64,000 nt of DNA, taken from assembly GCA_964586455.1 (NCBI GenBank), contig CAZPHV010000015.1:1-64000 (forward strand), given 5' to 3'. Below are positions 50,310 to 59,176 of this stretch, piece by piece. The translations under genes and the position numbers were made by a program. The notes under the pieces are model-generated. The model worked only from the letters and a program-made list of their open reading frames with translations, had not been told where the DNA came from and searched no databases. The DNA is from Aquimonas sp964586455 (GTDB lineage: Bacteria; Pseudomonadota; Gammaproteobacteria; Xanthomonadales; Xanthomonadaceae). Position 1 is the first letter of the stretch, and every line of letters begins with the position of its first letter.

Positions 50310-51434
50310 TCAGCGGATCGGCCAGTACACCTTGAAGGTGGAATCCTCGGCGACCGTCTCGCTGATCTCGGTGAGGTATTCCTCATAGCCGCGGTCGTGC
50401 ACGCTCAGGCCATGGGTGGCTGCATAGGCACGCAGCATGTCACGGATCAGCGGCAACGAGGCCGGGTGGCCGGCGTAATCGGTGGTAAGCACCTTGCCGC
50501 CATAGGTCACGCCCGAAACGATGCCTTCCGGCAGATTCAGACCCTCGATCGGCGTGGCAGCAACCGTAGTGACCGGAGTTTGCGCGGCTACTGGCGCGGC
50601 TTCTGCTGCCTCAGCGCCCTGTTCACCCTCGCTGGCCGCAGCCGAGGCCGGGCGAATGGGAATCGCTACCTCGAAACTGTACTTCTTGTCAGCGAACTCG
50701 ACGGTGATCAGGCGCGGCGGACCGGCGACCTCCAAACCGTTGCTGGCGATGGCCGCACGCAACTTGCCAATCGACGCATCGAGCTCTTCTTCCACTGCGG
50801 AGATGTTGCGATCCGCACTGGTGGCGAAGAACAGCGCGGGCTGCGACTGCACCACGGTCTCCTGGATGTCGACCAGAGGCGTGTCGTAGTTGAAATTCGG
50901 GATGGTCGCGAGCAGGCCGGTCAGATTGGTAAGGCCCAGACGCATGTCGTCACCCACGGTGCGATCAATGTAGAGGCCGGCATAGCGCCCCAGCAGATCC
51001 CAGCCGTAGTCGACGTCGTATTCCCAGTTGATGTCGACAGTCTTGCCGCGATCGTCGAGGGTGAACACGTAGGTCTTGTTGGTGCCGTAGGCATTGCTCT
51101 TGGCGGCCCACTCGATACGCTCGTCCTGCACGGACTCGGTGACAGTGAGGCTGCCTTCGCCGATCTTCGCGTTCTGACTGGCGTAGCGCAGGATCGCGCC
51201 TACACCGCGCGGCTCGCCCTCCAGCGTGTACTTGATCGAAGGATCGTAGCTGCGCTTGGGGTGCCACTCGTCGTAGCGCTGGAAGCCGTTCAACAGGTCG
51301 TACACCAGGCGCACCGGACGGTTGGTCTCGACGCTGTGGCGGACGTAGCGATGGCTGGGCAGGAACACGCCAACCAGCACGAACAACAGTGCGACCAGCA
51401 GCAGGGCGATCACGAATTCGATCAGACGGGTCAT
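50310..51434 (-). CDS. Membrane-anchored SRPBCC/GyrI-like protein
   Basis: This 374-residue protein has one N-terminal membrane helix (5-27), a SRPBCC (polyketide-cyclase-like) domain over about 30-170 (VYDLLNGFQRYDEWHP, GVGAILRY, WEYDVDYGWDLLGRY), an alanine-rich linker, and a C-terminal GyrI-like ligand-binding domain (about 280-374). Both folds bind hydrophobic small molecules. Ligand and role are unknown. Confidence 0.8.
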   Translation of the reverse strand: MTRLIEFVIALLLVALLFVLVGVFLPSHRYVRHSVETNRPVRLVYDLLNGFQRYDEWHPKRSYDPSIKYTLEGEPRGVGAILRYASQNAKIGEGSLTVTESVQDERIEWAAKSNAYGTNKTYVFTLDDRGKTVDINWEYDVDYGWDLLGRYAGLYIDRTVGDDMRLGLTNLTGLLATIPNFNYDTPLVDIQETVVQSQPALFFATSADRNISAVEEELDASIGKLRAAIASNGLEVAGPPRLITVEFADKKYSFEVAIPIRPASAAASEGEQGAEAAEAAPVAAQTPVTTVAATPIEGLNLPEGIVSGVTYGGKVLTTDYAGHPASLPLIRDMLRAYAATHGLSVHDRGYEEYLTEISETVAEDSTFKVYWPIR

Positions 51435-51625
51435 TCAGGGTCTCCGGGAATGGACCTGCACCGTGGCGCCGGCGAACCGGACTCCCTCCGCACGGATGCA
51501 AGGCCGCGAAGAATAGCCCGAACCGGACCGTTGCGGCCAGCCGAGGTTCAGCCTGCTACAAGACTTCGCAATGCGGAAGGTGTCCGTACTGCGACGCTGG
51601 CGGCGCGCGCGCCGTTCCCAAGGCC

Positions 51626-52477
51626 TCAAACGTCACCGCGCGCGACCGGGCGATGACGGTCGCTGCACCATTCGCTCCATGAGCCGGCGTAGATACTCGC
51701 ACCGCCCAGGCCGGCGTGCTGCATGGCCAAGAGGTTATGGCAGGCGGTGACGCCAGAGCCGCACATCAGCACGACATCGCTGGGGTCACGGCCGTCCAGC
51801 AGCCGCTCGAAGTCTGCTTGCAGCACCGCGGCCGACTTGAACTGGGCGTCTGGGGTGAGGTTCTCGATGTAGGGCCGGTTGCGCGCTCCGGGTATGTGGC
51901 CCGCGACCGGATCCAGCGGCTCGACTTCTCCACGGAAGCGCTCGCGCGCACGGGCATCGATCAGCACGGTGCCGGCATTGGCCAGACGCGCCGCGAGCAC
52001 CGCGGTGCTGATCACCTGGCGCACATCGAAGCGCGCGCGATAGTGGCCCGGACGTGGCCGTGTGCTGCCGGACTCCATGCGCCCTCCGGCGTGCATCCAG
52101 GCATCCAGGCCGCCATCCAGCACGGCTACGCGGCTGTGACCCAGCAGGCGGAGCATCCACCAGAGCCGGGCAGCCATGGCGCCATCGCGACCGTCGTAGG
52201 CGACGACCTGATGCTGTGGCGTGATGCCCCAGCGCGCCAGGGTTGCGCAGAAGCGATCCGCATCCGGCAGCGGGTGCCGGCCGCGGCCCGTGCGCGAGAG
52301 ATCTGACAAATCACGTTCCAGATGGGCGTACACGGCGCCCGCCACATGCCCGAGGGCAAAGGAACGCTCGCCCGCCGAGGGCTCTCGCAGGTCGAAGCGG
52401 CAATCTACGATCGCGAGCTGGGGTACGTCGAAATGGGCTCGCAGCTCTTCCGCTCCGACCAGAGTTGTCCAATCCAT
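51626..52477 (-). CDS. sseA: Sulfurtransferase (thiosulfate/3-mercaptopyruvate)
   Basis: This 283-residue protein has two rhodanese domains. The N-terminal one is inactive (VVAYDGRDGAMAARLWW in place of the cysteine loop). The C-terminal one has the active loop CGSGVTAC. It transfers sulfur from thiosulfate or mercaptopyruvate to cyanide or thiols in the cytoplasm. The loop type is shared by both enzyme classes, so substrate preference is open. Confidence 0.88.
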   Translation of the reverse strand: MDWTTLVGAEELRAHFDVPQLAIVDCRFDLREPSAGERSFALGHVAGAVYAHLERDLSDLSRTGRGRHPLPDADRFCATLARWGITPQHQVVAYDGRDGAMAARLWWMLRLLGHSRVAVLDGGLDAWMHAGGRMESGSTRPRPGHYRARFDVRQVISTAVLAARLANAGTVLIDARARERFRGEVEPLDPVAGHIPGARNRPYIENLTPDAQFKSAAVLQADFERLLDGRDPSDVVLMCGSGVTACHNLLAMQHAGLGGASIYAGSWSEWCSDRHRPVARGDV

Positions 52478-52641
52478 GTCTGCGCCCGCCCCTTTCTCGA
52501 GTGCCGCAAATGACAGCGCTGCACCTTAGCGCTCCCCGGCCTCCTCGCGATAGGCGTGAGTCACGGGTCAGCGGGCGCAAACCGGGCGAAAACGGAGTTC
52601 ACGGCCCTGCTTGACCTGCCGACGTTGCAGGCAGCGCTGCT

Positions 52642-53280
52642 TCACTCCACTCCGCTGGCGCGCAGGCGATCGCGAAGATTGAGCAGCATTGCCGCGGTCG
52701 CGCCCCAGATGCGCTGGCCGCCGAAGTCAAAGCGCCAGGTCTGACGCGGGCGCCCGGCGACCTGTGCATGCTCGATCTGCAGGTTGAGCGGGTCCATCAG
52801 AAATCCGAGCGGCACTTCGAACACCTCAGCAACTTCCCCCGGCTCCGGCCGCGACACATGCTGGGGTGACACTCGCGCCACCACCGGCAGCACCAGGAAA
52901 CCGGTGAACGTCGGCAGGGGGTCGATGTAGCCGAGTGGAACGGCATGATTCGGGTGCAGGGCGATTTCTTCATAGGCCTCGCGCAGTGCCGTCTGCAGCA
53001 GGCCGGCGTCGCGCGCCTCGTGACGCCCACCGGGAAAGGCCACCTGGCCAGGGTGGTGGGCCAGCGCCTCGGTGCGACGGGTCAGTATGACCTGCGTGCC
53101 GCTTCCTCGATCCACCAGCCCGACCAGCACGGCCGCAGGACGAAGCGTCGAGATCGGTGGGATCAGGTCTGACAGATCCGCGGGAATCTCGGGCAGCGCC
53201 CGCGGTGGCGCATCCAGAGCATGCAGCGCACGTGCGATCCGCGCGTCCAGCTCCAAGGCAGGCTGCACCCAGTCAGACAT
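52642..53280 (-). CDS. Nudix CoA pyrophosphatase (NudL-like)
   Basis: This 212-residue enzyme splits coenzyme A into phosphopantetheine and ADP. The CoA-specific LLTRR-type motif appears as ILTRRTEALAHHPGQVAFPGG. It runs into the Nudix box GGRHEARDAGLLQTALREAYEEIAL (residues about 95-120), whose glutamates bind the metal. The ATG at 53280 is chosen over a longer frame, and the gene follows DUF1289 by seven bases. Confidence 0.88.
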   Translation of the reverse strand: MSDWVQPALELDARIARALHALDAPPRALPEIPADLSDLIPPISTLRPAAVLVGLVDRGSGTQVILTRRTEALAHHPGQVAFPGGRHEARDAGLLQTALREAYEEIALHPNHAVPLGYIDPLPTFTGFLVLPVVARVSPQHVSRPEPGEVAEVFEVPLGFLMDPLNLQIEHAQVAGRPRQTWRFDFGGQRIWGATAAMLLNLRDRLRASGVE

Positions 53281-53287
53281 GCCCCGG

Positions 53288-53479
53288 TCAAACACCGCGG
53301 GGCGCGTCCGCACGCTCGGGCAGGACGTAGTCCATCAGGTACTCGCGCTGGACCGCGCTGAAGCCCATCCAGCCGGCGATCTCATTGCCGGTTCGAAAGC
53401 AGCCAACGCAGAGCCCGTCCGGGCCGAGCTCGCAGAGACCGATGCAGGGGCTCAAGACAGGCAGGGGTGTGGAACTCAC
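53288..53479 (-). CDS. DUF1289 small cysteine-rich protein
   Basis: This 63-residue protein shows the four-cysteine DUF1289 pattern SPCIGLCELGPDGLCVGCFRT followed by EIAGW, which is split here over residues 8-34. It probably binds a metal. The GTG at 53479 is supported by GGAG upstream; longer frames have no such site. It is co-transcribed with the CoA pyrophosphatase gene, as often seen. Confidence 0.85.
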   Translation of the reverse strand: MSSTPLPVLSPCIGLCELGPDGLCVGCFRTGNEIAGWMGFSAVQREYLMDYVLPERADAPRGV

Positions 53480-53629
53480 GACAATGCGTCTCCAAGAGGG
53501 GCCGGACAGCCACGGAAGCGCGCTGCCGGCAATGACGGAAAGCGCGACTACGCGCTGAGCACGTTTTGCTGATGCAGGCTGCGGGGTCGACGCCCTTCGC
53601 GGCAGAAGAACTCGCCGAGCCAAAACAAG

Positions 53630-53660
53630 CAGGGGGCAACTGCCTGCGCAGCGCCCCCTG
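53630..53660 (-). terminator. Terminator of the FKBP isomerase gene
   Basis: The stem cagggggc with gccccctg, read on the minus strand, is followed by cttgtttt. It is placed about 90 bases after the FKBP stop codon. Confidence 0.65.
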
Positions 53661-53750
53661 TCGGTGTCTCCTTGAAACCCGTGTCAGGGCATCAAGCCGC
53701 CAAGCTGTTCTCTACAGCCCGGCAGGGGAAACACGCAGCGCCGACTGGAA

Positions 53751-54431
53751 TCACTTGATGCTGACCAGCTTGACGTCAAACACGACTGCCTGGCTGGGGC
53801 CCACCGGCGAGCGCGGGTTGTCGCCATAGCCCTGATCCGGCGGCAGGAAAACCTCCCAGCGTGAACCGGTCTTCATCATCGGCAGCACCTCGCGCAGACC
53901 CGGCAACGGAGCCTCGGACACCTTCATCGTGACCGGCTCGTTGCCGGTGTAGGTGCTGGCGAACTCCTGGCCAGTCGACAGCGAACCGCGGAAATGCAGC
54001 TGGACTTCACTGCTTGCGGTCGGCTGCGCGCCGGTGCCCTGCTCGATGATGCGGTACTGAATGCCCGAGGCCAGGTTCTGAATGCCCTGCTTGCCGCGGT
54101 TCTGCGCCAGGAACTGATCGCTCTTGACCTTGTTCTCGGAGGCGACACGCTCGAACTCGGCGCGTGCCTGTTCAAGCATCTGAGCCTGCATCTTTTCGAC
54201 CGCAGCGCGCATGTCCTCCGGCGGGACGCTCGGGTCGCGCTTGGCGAAGCCTTCCTGCACGCCACGGACCACGGTGTTGACGTCGAGATCGACGCCACGC
54301 TCTGCCATTTCGCGACCCAGCTGGTAGCCAATGGCGTAGCTCAGCTTGCCCTTCTCCGAGGAGGTGTCCTGTGCCTGCACGGCACCCATTCCCAGCACTG
54401 CCACAGACACAACCAACCAGCGCAACTTCAT
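53751..54431 (-). CDS. Periplasmic FKBP-type prolyl isomerase
   Basis: This 226-residue precursor has a signal peptide (cleavage after VQAQ near residue 21), an N-terminal helical dimerisation domain (about 25-115) and a C-terminal FKBP domain with VQLHFRGSL, GLREVLPMMKTGSRWEVFLPPDQGYG and VVFDVKLVSI. This is the Mip/FkpA layout of a chaperone-isomerase for exported proteins. ATG 54431 has an AGGAGG site, so the longer frame is rejected. Confidence 0.92.
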   Translation of the reverse strand: MKLRWLVVSVAVLGMGAVQAQDTSSEKGKLSYAIGYQLGREMAERGVDLDVNTVVRGVQEGFAKRDPSVPPEDMRAAVEKMQAQMLEQARAEFERVASENKVKSDQFLAQNRGKQGIQNLASGIQYRIIEQGTGAQPTASSEVQLHFRGSLSTGQEFASTYTGNEPVTMKVSEAPLPGLREVLPMMKTGSRWEVFLPPDQGYGDNPRSPVGPSQAVVFDVKLVSIK

Positions 54432-54568
54432 GCACAACCTCCTGGGTGAACCGCCCGCCACTAGGCGTCGGCGTAAAGCGCACAAGCATACCCCTGTGCG
54501 TTCGTGATCGCCATGCGGCGGTCTGCGCGTAGGTTCAGGATTCAGCAGCGAGGCGCCTGCGCACCCGC

Positions 54569-55471
54569 TCAATCCTCGTCACCCCACAGCGGCGCCTTCG
54601 ACCGCGCGATCGGGCCAGAAGTTCGCAGCGGCAGCGCAGCCAAGACGGCCAGGCCATCGCGGGTGGCAGCCACGTCGTGGACACGCAGGATACGAGCACC
54701 GCGCTGAGCTGCCAGCACCGCTGCCACCACCGACCCCACCTGGCGCTGACCCGGTTCGCGGCCGGTGATTGCCCCGATCATGGACTTGCGGGAAACCCCT
54801 ACCAGCAGCGGCGGCAGATCCCGCGCGAACTCCGGCAGTGCGCCCATCAGCGCGACGTTGTGGGGCAAGGTCTTGCCAAAGCCAAAGCCGGGGTCGACCA
54901 GCAGTCGCGCGCGCGGAATGCCCGCCAGCTCGCAGGTGAATACGCGATCGGCCAGAAAGCGCTGCACCTCCGCCACCACGTCGTCGTACCGCGGATCCTG
55001 CTGCATGCTGCCGGGCTCGCCCTGCATGTGCATCAGGCACACCGGCACCCCGAGTGCGGCGGCGGCCTCCAGCGCGCCCTCGCGGCGCAGCGCGAAGACG
55101 TCGTTGATCAGTCCGGCGCCGGCCGCGACAGCGGCGCGCATCACTTCCGGCTTCGAGGTGTCGATCGAAACAGGCACGGAGCTCTCGGCTACCAGCCGCT
55201 CGATCAGGGGCAGTACGCGGTCGATCTCCTCCTGCACACCGACGGCGGCGGCGCCCGGCCGGGTCGATTCGCCGCCCACGTCGATGATGTCGGCGCCTTC
55301 GGCGACCATTTGCAGGGCCGCTGCGAGCGCGGCATCAACGTCCGGCAGCTGGCCACCGTCGGAAAACGAATCGGGCGTGAGATTCAGGACGCCCATGATG
55401 CGCGGGCGATCAAGCAGCAGAGGCCGCCCGCGGCAATCCAGGCGAGGAACGAGATCAGCGCTGTCGAACAT
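54569..55471 (-). CDS. folP: Dihydropteroate synthase
   Basis: This 300-residue folate enzyme condenses p-aminobenzoate with the pterin pyrophosphate and is the target of sulfonamides. The pterin-binding signatures are GVLNLTPDSFSDGG at about 27-40 and DIIDVGGESTRPGA. Later motifs include DPGFGFGKT and VGVSRKSMIG. It follows ftsH after a terminator, as in many gammaproteobacteria. Confidence 0.95.
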   Translation of the reverse strand: MFDSADLVPRLDCRGRPLLLDRPRIMGVLNLTPDSFSDGGQLPDVDAALAAALQMVAEGADIIDVGGESTRPGAAAVGVQEEIDRVLPLIERLVAESSVPVSIDTSKPEVMRAAVAAGAGLINDVFALRREGALEAAAALGVPVCLMHMQGEPGSMQQDPRYDDVVAEVQRFLADRVFTCELAGIPRARLLVDPGFGFGKTLPHNVALMGALPEFARDLPPLLVGVSRKSMIGAITGREPGQRQVGSVVAAVLAAQRGARILRVHDVAATRDGLAVLAALPLRTSGPIARSKAPLWGDED

Positions 55472-55505
55472 CGGCGGCTTCCGGAAGCATGAGGTGCTGG
55501 AAACG

Positions 55506-55533
55506 CGAACGCCCGCGAGTACGCGGGCGTTCG
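55506..55533 (-). terminator. Terminator between ftsH and folP
   Basis: A 12-bp stem (cgaacgcccgcg with cgcgggcgttcg, loop agta) with a following gtttcc on the minus strand stands 18 bases after the ftsH stop. Confidence 0.75.
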
Positions 55534-55551
55534 GTAAAGCGTGGGAGTCGA

Positions 55552-57459
55552 TCAGGTCTGCGCGGCGGGCCCGCCCAGCGCGCCGGCCGCAGGGCCGGAG
55601 CTGTCCCGCGGAGGATTGGGATTGTCCTGCTTGGTCCAGTCGGCGGGCGGCGGCGGAACGCGGCCCTCCATGATGGCGTCGATCTGCTTGGCGTCGATGG
55701 TCTCGTAGGTCAACAGCGTTTCCGCCATGACATGGAGCTTGTCGATGTTCTCGGTCAGGATCTGACGCGTGCGCTGGTAGGCGCGGTCCAGAATGCCGCG
55801 CACGACTTCGTCGATCTTGCGCGCGGTGTCGTCGGACACGTTCTTGTGCTGGGTGACCGAACGACCCAAGAACACTTCGTCTTCCTGCTCACCGTAGGCC
55901 ACCGGACCCAGCTCGTCTGACAGGCCCCACTTGGTGACCATGTTGCGGGCCATCTTGGTGGCGCGCTCGATGTCATTCGAGGCACCCGTAGTGACCTTGT
56001 CGGCGCCGAAGATCAGCTCCTCAGCGACACGACCGCCGTACAGCGAGCACAACTGGCTTTCGATCGCGACGCGGTTGTAACTGTAGCGATCCTGCTCGGG
56101 CAGGTACATGGTCACGCCCAGCGCGCGGCCGCGCGGAATGATGGTGACCTTGTAGACCGGGTCATGGTCGGGAACGACACGCCCGACAATGGCGTGGCCC
56201 GCTTCGTGGTAAGCAGTCAGCTTCTTCTCGGATTCGCTCATCGCCATCGAGCGGCGCTCGGCGCCCATCAGGATCTTGTCGCGTGCCTTGTCGAAGTGAA
56301 TCATCCGGACTTCGCGCGCGTTCTCGCGGGCCGCGAACAGCGCCGCCTCGTTGACGATGTTGGCAAGATCAGCGCCTGAGAAGCCCGGCGTTCCGCGCGC
56401 GACCACAGACGGGTCGACATCGGCTGCGGCCGGCACCTTGCGCATGTGGACCTTGAGGATCTGCTCGCGACCGCGCACGTCCGGCAGCGGGACCACGACC
56501 TGGCGATCGAAGCGGCCCGGGCGCAGCAGCGCAGGGTCAAGCACGTCCGGGCGGTTGGTCGCCGCAATCACGATGACGCCCTCGGTGCCCTCGAAGCCGT
56601 CCATCTCGACCAGCAGCTGGTTCAAGGTCTGCTCGCGCTCGTCATGACCGCCACCCAGGCCGGCGCCGCGGTGGCGGCCAACGGCGTCGATTTCGTCAAT
56701 GAAGATGATGCAGGGCGCGTGCTTCTTGGCTTGGTCGAACATGTCGCGGACGCGCGAGGCGCCGACGCCCACGAACATTTCGACGAAGTCCGAACCCGAG
56801 ATCGAGAAAAACGGAACCTTGGCTTCGCCGGCGATGGCCTTGGCCAACAGGGTTTTGCCGGTGCCGGGCGAACCCACCATCAGCACGCCGCGCGGGATAT
56901 GCCCGCCCAGCTTCTGGAACTTGCCCGGATCGCGCAGGAACTCAACCAGCTCGGAAACTTCTTCCTTGGCTTCGTCGCAGCCCGCGACGTCGGCGAAGGT
57001 GATCTTGACCTGGTCTTCGCCCTGCAGCTTCGCCCGCGAACGGCCGAAGCTCATCGCGCCGCGACCGCCGGAACCGGCCTGCAGCTGGCGCATGAAGAAG
57101 ATGAAGATGCCGATGAAGATGATGTACGGCAGGATCGACAGCAGCACCGTGCCCAGCCCGGGCCCGGACGGCGGCGTGCCGCGGGTCTCGACGCCGTACT
57201 TGATCATGTCGGACACGAAGTACGCGTCGCCCGGGTCGAACGTCGAGAAACGCGTCCCATCACGGCGCTCGACATGAATGGTCACTCGATCCTCGCCACG
57301 AACCGCCTTCGCGATCTCGCCCTTCTGGACCTGATCGATGAAGCGGTCATAGCTGACCGGCTCGTTGGCGCCGGTGCGCGGGGTGAAGCTCTGGAAGACC
57401 GCCATCAGCACGACGGCAATCACCACCCAGAGCAGCAGATTCTTGGCAAGATCATTCAT
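55552..57459 (-). CDS. ftsH: ATP-dependent zinc metalloprotease FtsH
   Basis: This 635-residue membrane protease degrades unstable membrane and cytosolic proteins such as LpxC and sigma-32. Two membrane helices (about 9-26 and 105-123) flank a periplasmic domain. The AAA module has Walker A GSPGTGKT, Walker B IIFIDEIDAVG and the second region of homology with its arginine fingers. The zinc site is HEAGH. A proline-rich tail ends the protein. It overlaps rlmE by four bases, the classical rlmE-ftsH order. Confidence 0.97.
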   Translation of the reverse strand: MNDLAKNLLLWVVIAVVLMAVFQSFTPRTGANEPVSYDRFIDQVQKGEIAKAVRGEDRVTIHVERRDGTRFSTFDPGDAYFVSDMIKYGVETRGTPPSGPGLGTVLLSILPYIIFIGIFIFFMRQLQAGSGGRGAMSFGRSRAKLQGEDQVKITFADVAGCDEAKEEVSELVEFLRDPGKFQKLGGHIPRGVLMVGSPGTGKTLLAKAIAGEAKVPFFSISGSDFVEMFVGVGASRVRDMFDQAKKHAPCIIFIDEIDAVGRHRGAGLGGGHDEREQTLNQLLVEMDGFEGTEGVIVIAATNRPDVLDPALLRPGRFDRQVVVPLPDVRGREQILKVHMRKVPAAADVDPSVVARGTPGFSGADLANIVNEAALFAARENAREVRMIHFDKARDKILMGAERRSMAMSESEKKLTAYHEAGHAIVGRVVPDHDPVYKVTIIPRGRALGVTMYLPEQDRYSYNRVAIESQLCSLYGGRVAEELIFGADKVTTGASNDIERATKMARNMVTKWGLSDELGPVAYGEQEDEVFLGRSVTQHKNVSDDTARKIDEVVRGILDRAYQRTRQILTENIDKLHVMAETLLTYETIDAKQIDAIMEGRVPPPPADWTKQDNPNPPRDSSGPAAGALGGPAAQT

Positions 57460-58097
57460 TCTCGGGCCTCGTTGACGCCACCCCGTTTGCCGGTGGCGAG
57501 CGCGTAAATCTCGGGGGAGCGGTTGCGTGACGCTTTCGGTTTGCGGATCTGCACCTTCGTGTAGCGCTGGCGCAGTTCCTTCAGGAAGGCGTCGGAGCCT
57601 TGTCCCTGGAACACTTTCATCAGCAGGGTACCGCCTTCCCGCAGGTGCTGATCAGCGAAATCGCGAGCGAGTTCGCAGAGATGCATGCTGCGCGGCTGAT
57701 CGACGCCCGACATGCCACTCATATTGGGCGCCATGTCGGAGAGAACAAGGTCTGCCATCTGGCCGCCCAACGCCGCTTCGAGCGCGGACAGTGGCTCCGG
57801 CTCTCTGAAATCGCCGTGAATGAACTCAACGCCAGCTAGTGACGGCATCTCGAGGATGTCCAGCGCGATCACCCGGCCGCGGTCGCCCAGCTCGCGTCGG
57901 ACCAGTTGCGACCAGCCCCCGGGCGCGGCGCCGAGATCGACCACGACCATGCCCGGACGGATCAACTGGTCGCGCTCGATCAGCTCTTCCAGCTTGTACA
58001 CCGCACGCGAGCGCATGCCCTCGCTCTGCGCGCGCTTCACGAAGGGGTCTGCGAAATGTTCGGCCAACCAGCGCCGGCTGCTCTTGCTGCGATTCAT
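57456..58097 (-). CDS. rlmE: 23S rRNA 2'-O-methyltransferase RlmE
   Basis: This 213-residue enzyme methylates U2552 of 23S rRNA. SAM motif I is VDLGAAPGGWSQ. The K-D-K-E set is visible as SRAVYKL, LSDMAPN, LMKVFQG and a late glutamate. ATG 58097 is chosen because the N-terminus then matches the family (SKSSRRWLAEHF). It lies upstream of ftsH and divergent from yhbY. Confidence 0.95.
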   Translation of the reverse strand: MNRSKSSRRWLAEHFADPFVKRAQSEGMRSRAVYKLEELIERDQLIRPGMVVVDLGAAPGGWSQLVRRELGDRGRVIALDILEMPSLAGVEFIHGDFREPEPLSALEAALGGQMADLVLSDMAPNMSGMSGVDQPRSMHLCELARDFADQHLREGGTLLMKVFQGQGSDAFLKELRQRYTKVQIRKPKASRNRSPEIYALATGKRGGVNEARE

Positions 58098-58359
58098 CCG
58101 GGCCAGGCTCGATACGGGAAGGGTGGGACCAAGGGCGTACGTAAGGCGCCAGAGGGGCCGCATGATACCCTGTGCGCCCTGTGAGGGCCCGCTACAACCT
58201 GTCGCGAAGCCGTGACTCGCCGACCCACCTACGCGCAATGCACTCCGCCATCGCGATGGCGCCGGGCGCGGGTCGGGTCCTCAACCCGGTGCCAAGGCAT
58301 GCGATTCAAGGTCGCACTCCCCGCCCGCCCAACCTTCCGAATTGCAGACGAAAACACGC

Positions 58360-58662
58360 ATGTTCCAGAAGCTCAGCAACTCCCAGCAGCGCTACCTCCG
58401 CGGATTGTCCCACGGCCTGAAACCGGTGATCATGATCGGCGGCAAGGGCCTGACCGATGCTGTGCTGGCCGAGCTTGATCTGGCCATGGAGCACCACGAA
58501 CTGGTGAAGGTAAAGATCGCCGCCGAGGATCGCGACGCGCGCGACGAAATCGTGGCGGAGCTGGTGCTGCGTTCGCGCTGCAACCTGGTTCAGCGCATTG
58601 GCAACATCGCCACCCTGTTTCGGCGCTCGAAAGAAAGCCCGCAGATCAGTCTGCCGCGCTAG
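58360..58662 (+). CDS. yhbY: CRM-domain RNA-binding protein YhbY
   Basis: This 100-residue ribosome-associated protein consists of one CRM domain, with the family motif GLKPVIMIGGKGLTDAVLAEL, split here over residues 19-39, and ELVKVKI. It is divergent from rlmE, the arrangement found in E. coli. ATG 58360 is used in place of an upstream TTG. The 262 bases between the two genes hold the promoters but nothing else recognised. Confidence 0.93.
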   Translation: MFQKLSNSQQRYLRGLSHGLKPVIMIGGKGLTDAVLAELDLAMEHHELVKVKIAAEDRDARDEIVAELVLRSRCNLVQRIGNIATLFRRSKESPQISLPR

Positions 58663-58747
58663 GCTTCGGGTGGTGGCTGTAGTGCTCGAGCCACACACGC
58701 GGCCCGCCGCCCTACCCGCTCCCTGAACGAACACCCGAGCAACGCCG

Positions 58748-59125
58748 ATGCCGCTGGCCGAGGATCGCCCCGAGGGGCTTTACACCATCCGCTGGGTGTC
58801 TTCGGATGCCATTCGCATCGACGATGCGGAGTTCCGCGCCAGCCTGCTGGTCACGCCAGAACGCGTGCGCCACGACTTCCCGGCGCATCGGCCCGCGGAG
58901 CTCGATGACACCCTCATTGCAGAAATTCTGGCGCTCGCGCCGCAGGTGTTGATCCTGGGCACCGGCAATCGTCAGATCTTCCCGCCGCCGTCCGTCATGG
59001 CGGCTTTTCTGTCGAAGGGCGTCGGCATCGAGGCCATGGACAACGCGGCCGCAGCGCGCACCTACAATCTGCTCGCGCTCGAAGGTCGCCGCGTGGCCGG
59101 CCTGTTCCTGCTACCGCCGAGCTGA
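58748..59125 (+). CDS. Mth938-domain protein
   Basis: This 125-residue protein of the Mth938/NDUFAF3 family (DUF498) has the core LILGTGNRQIFPPPSV, split here, and GIEAMDNAAAARTYNLLALEGRRVAGLFLLP. Bacterial members are common, and the role is unknown. It may be co-transcribed with yhbY, 85 bases upstream. Confidence 0.88.
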   Translation: MPLAEDRPEGLYTIRWVSSDAIRIDDAEFRASLLVTPERVRHDFPAHRPAELDDTLIAEILALAPQVLILGTGNRQIFPPPSVMAAFLSKGVGIEAMDNAAAARTYNLLALEGRRVAGLFLLPPS

Positions 59126-59176
59126 AGCGCAACCGTAGTACTGGGTTCAATCGCCCTGCCGCCGCGTGCCTCGCTC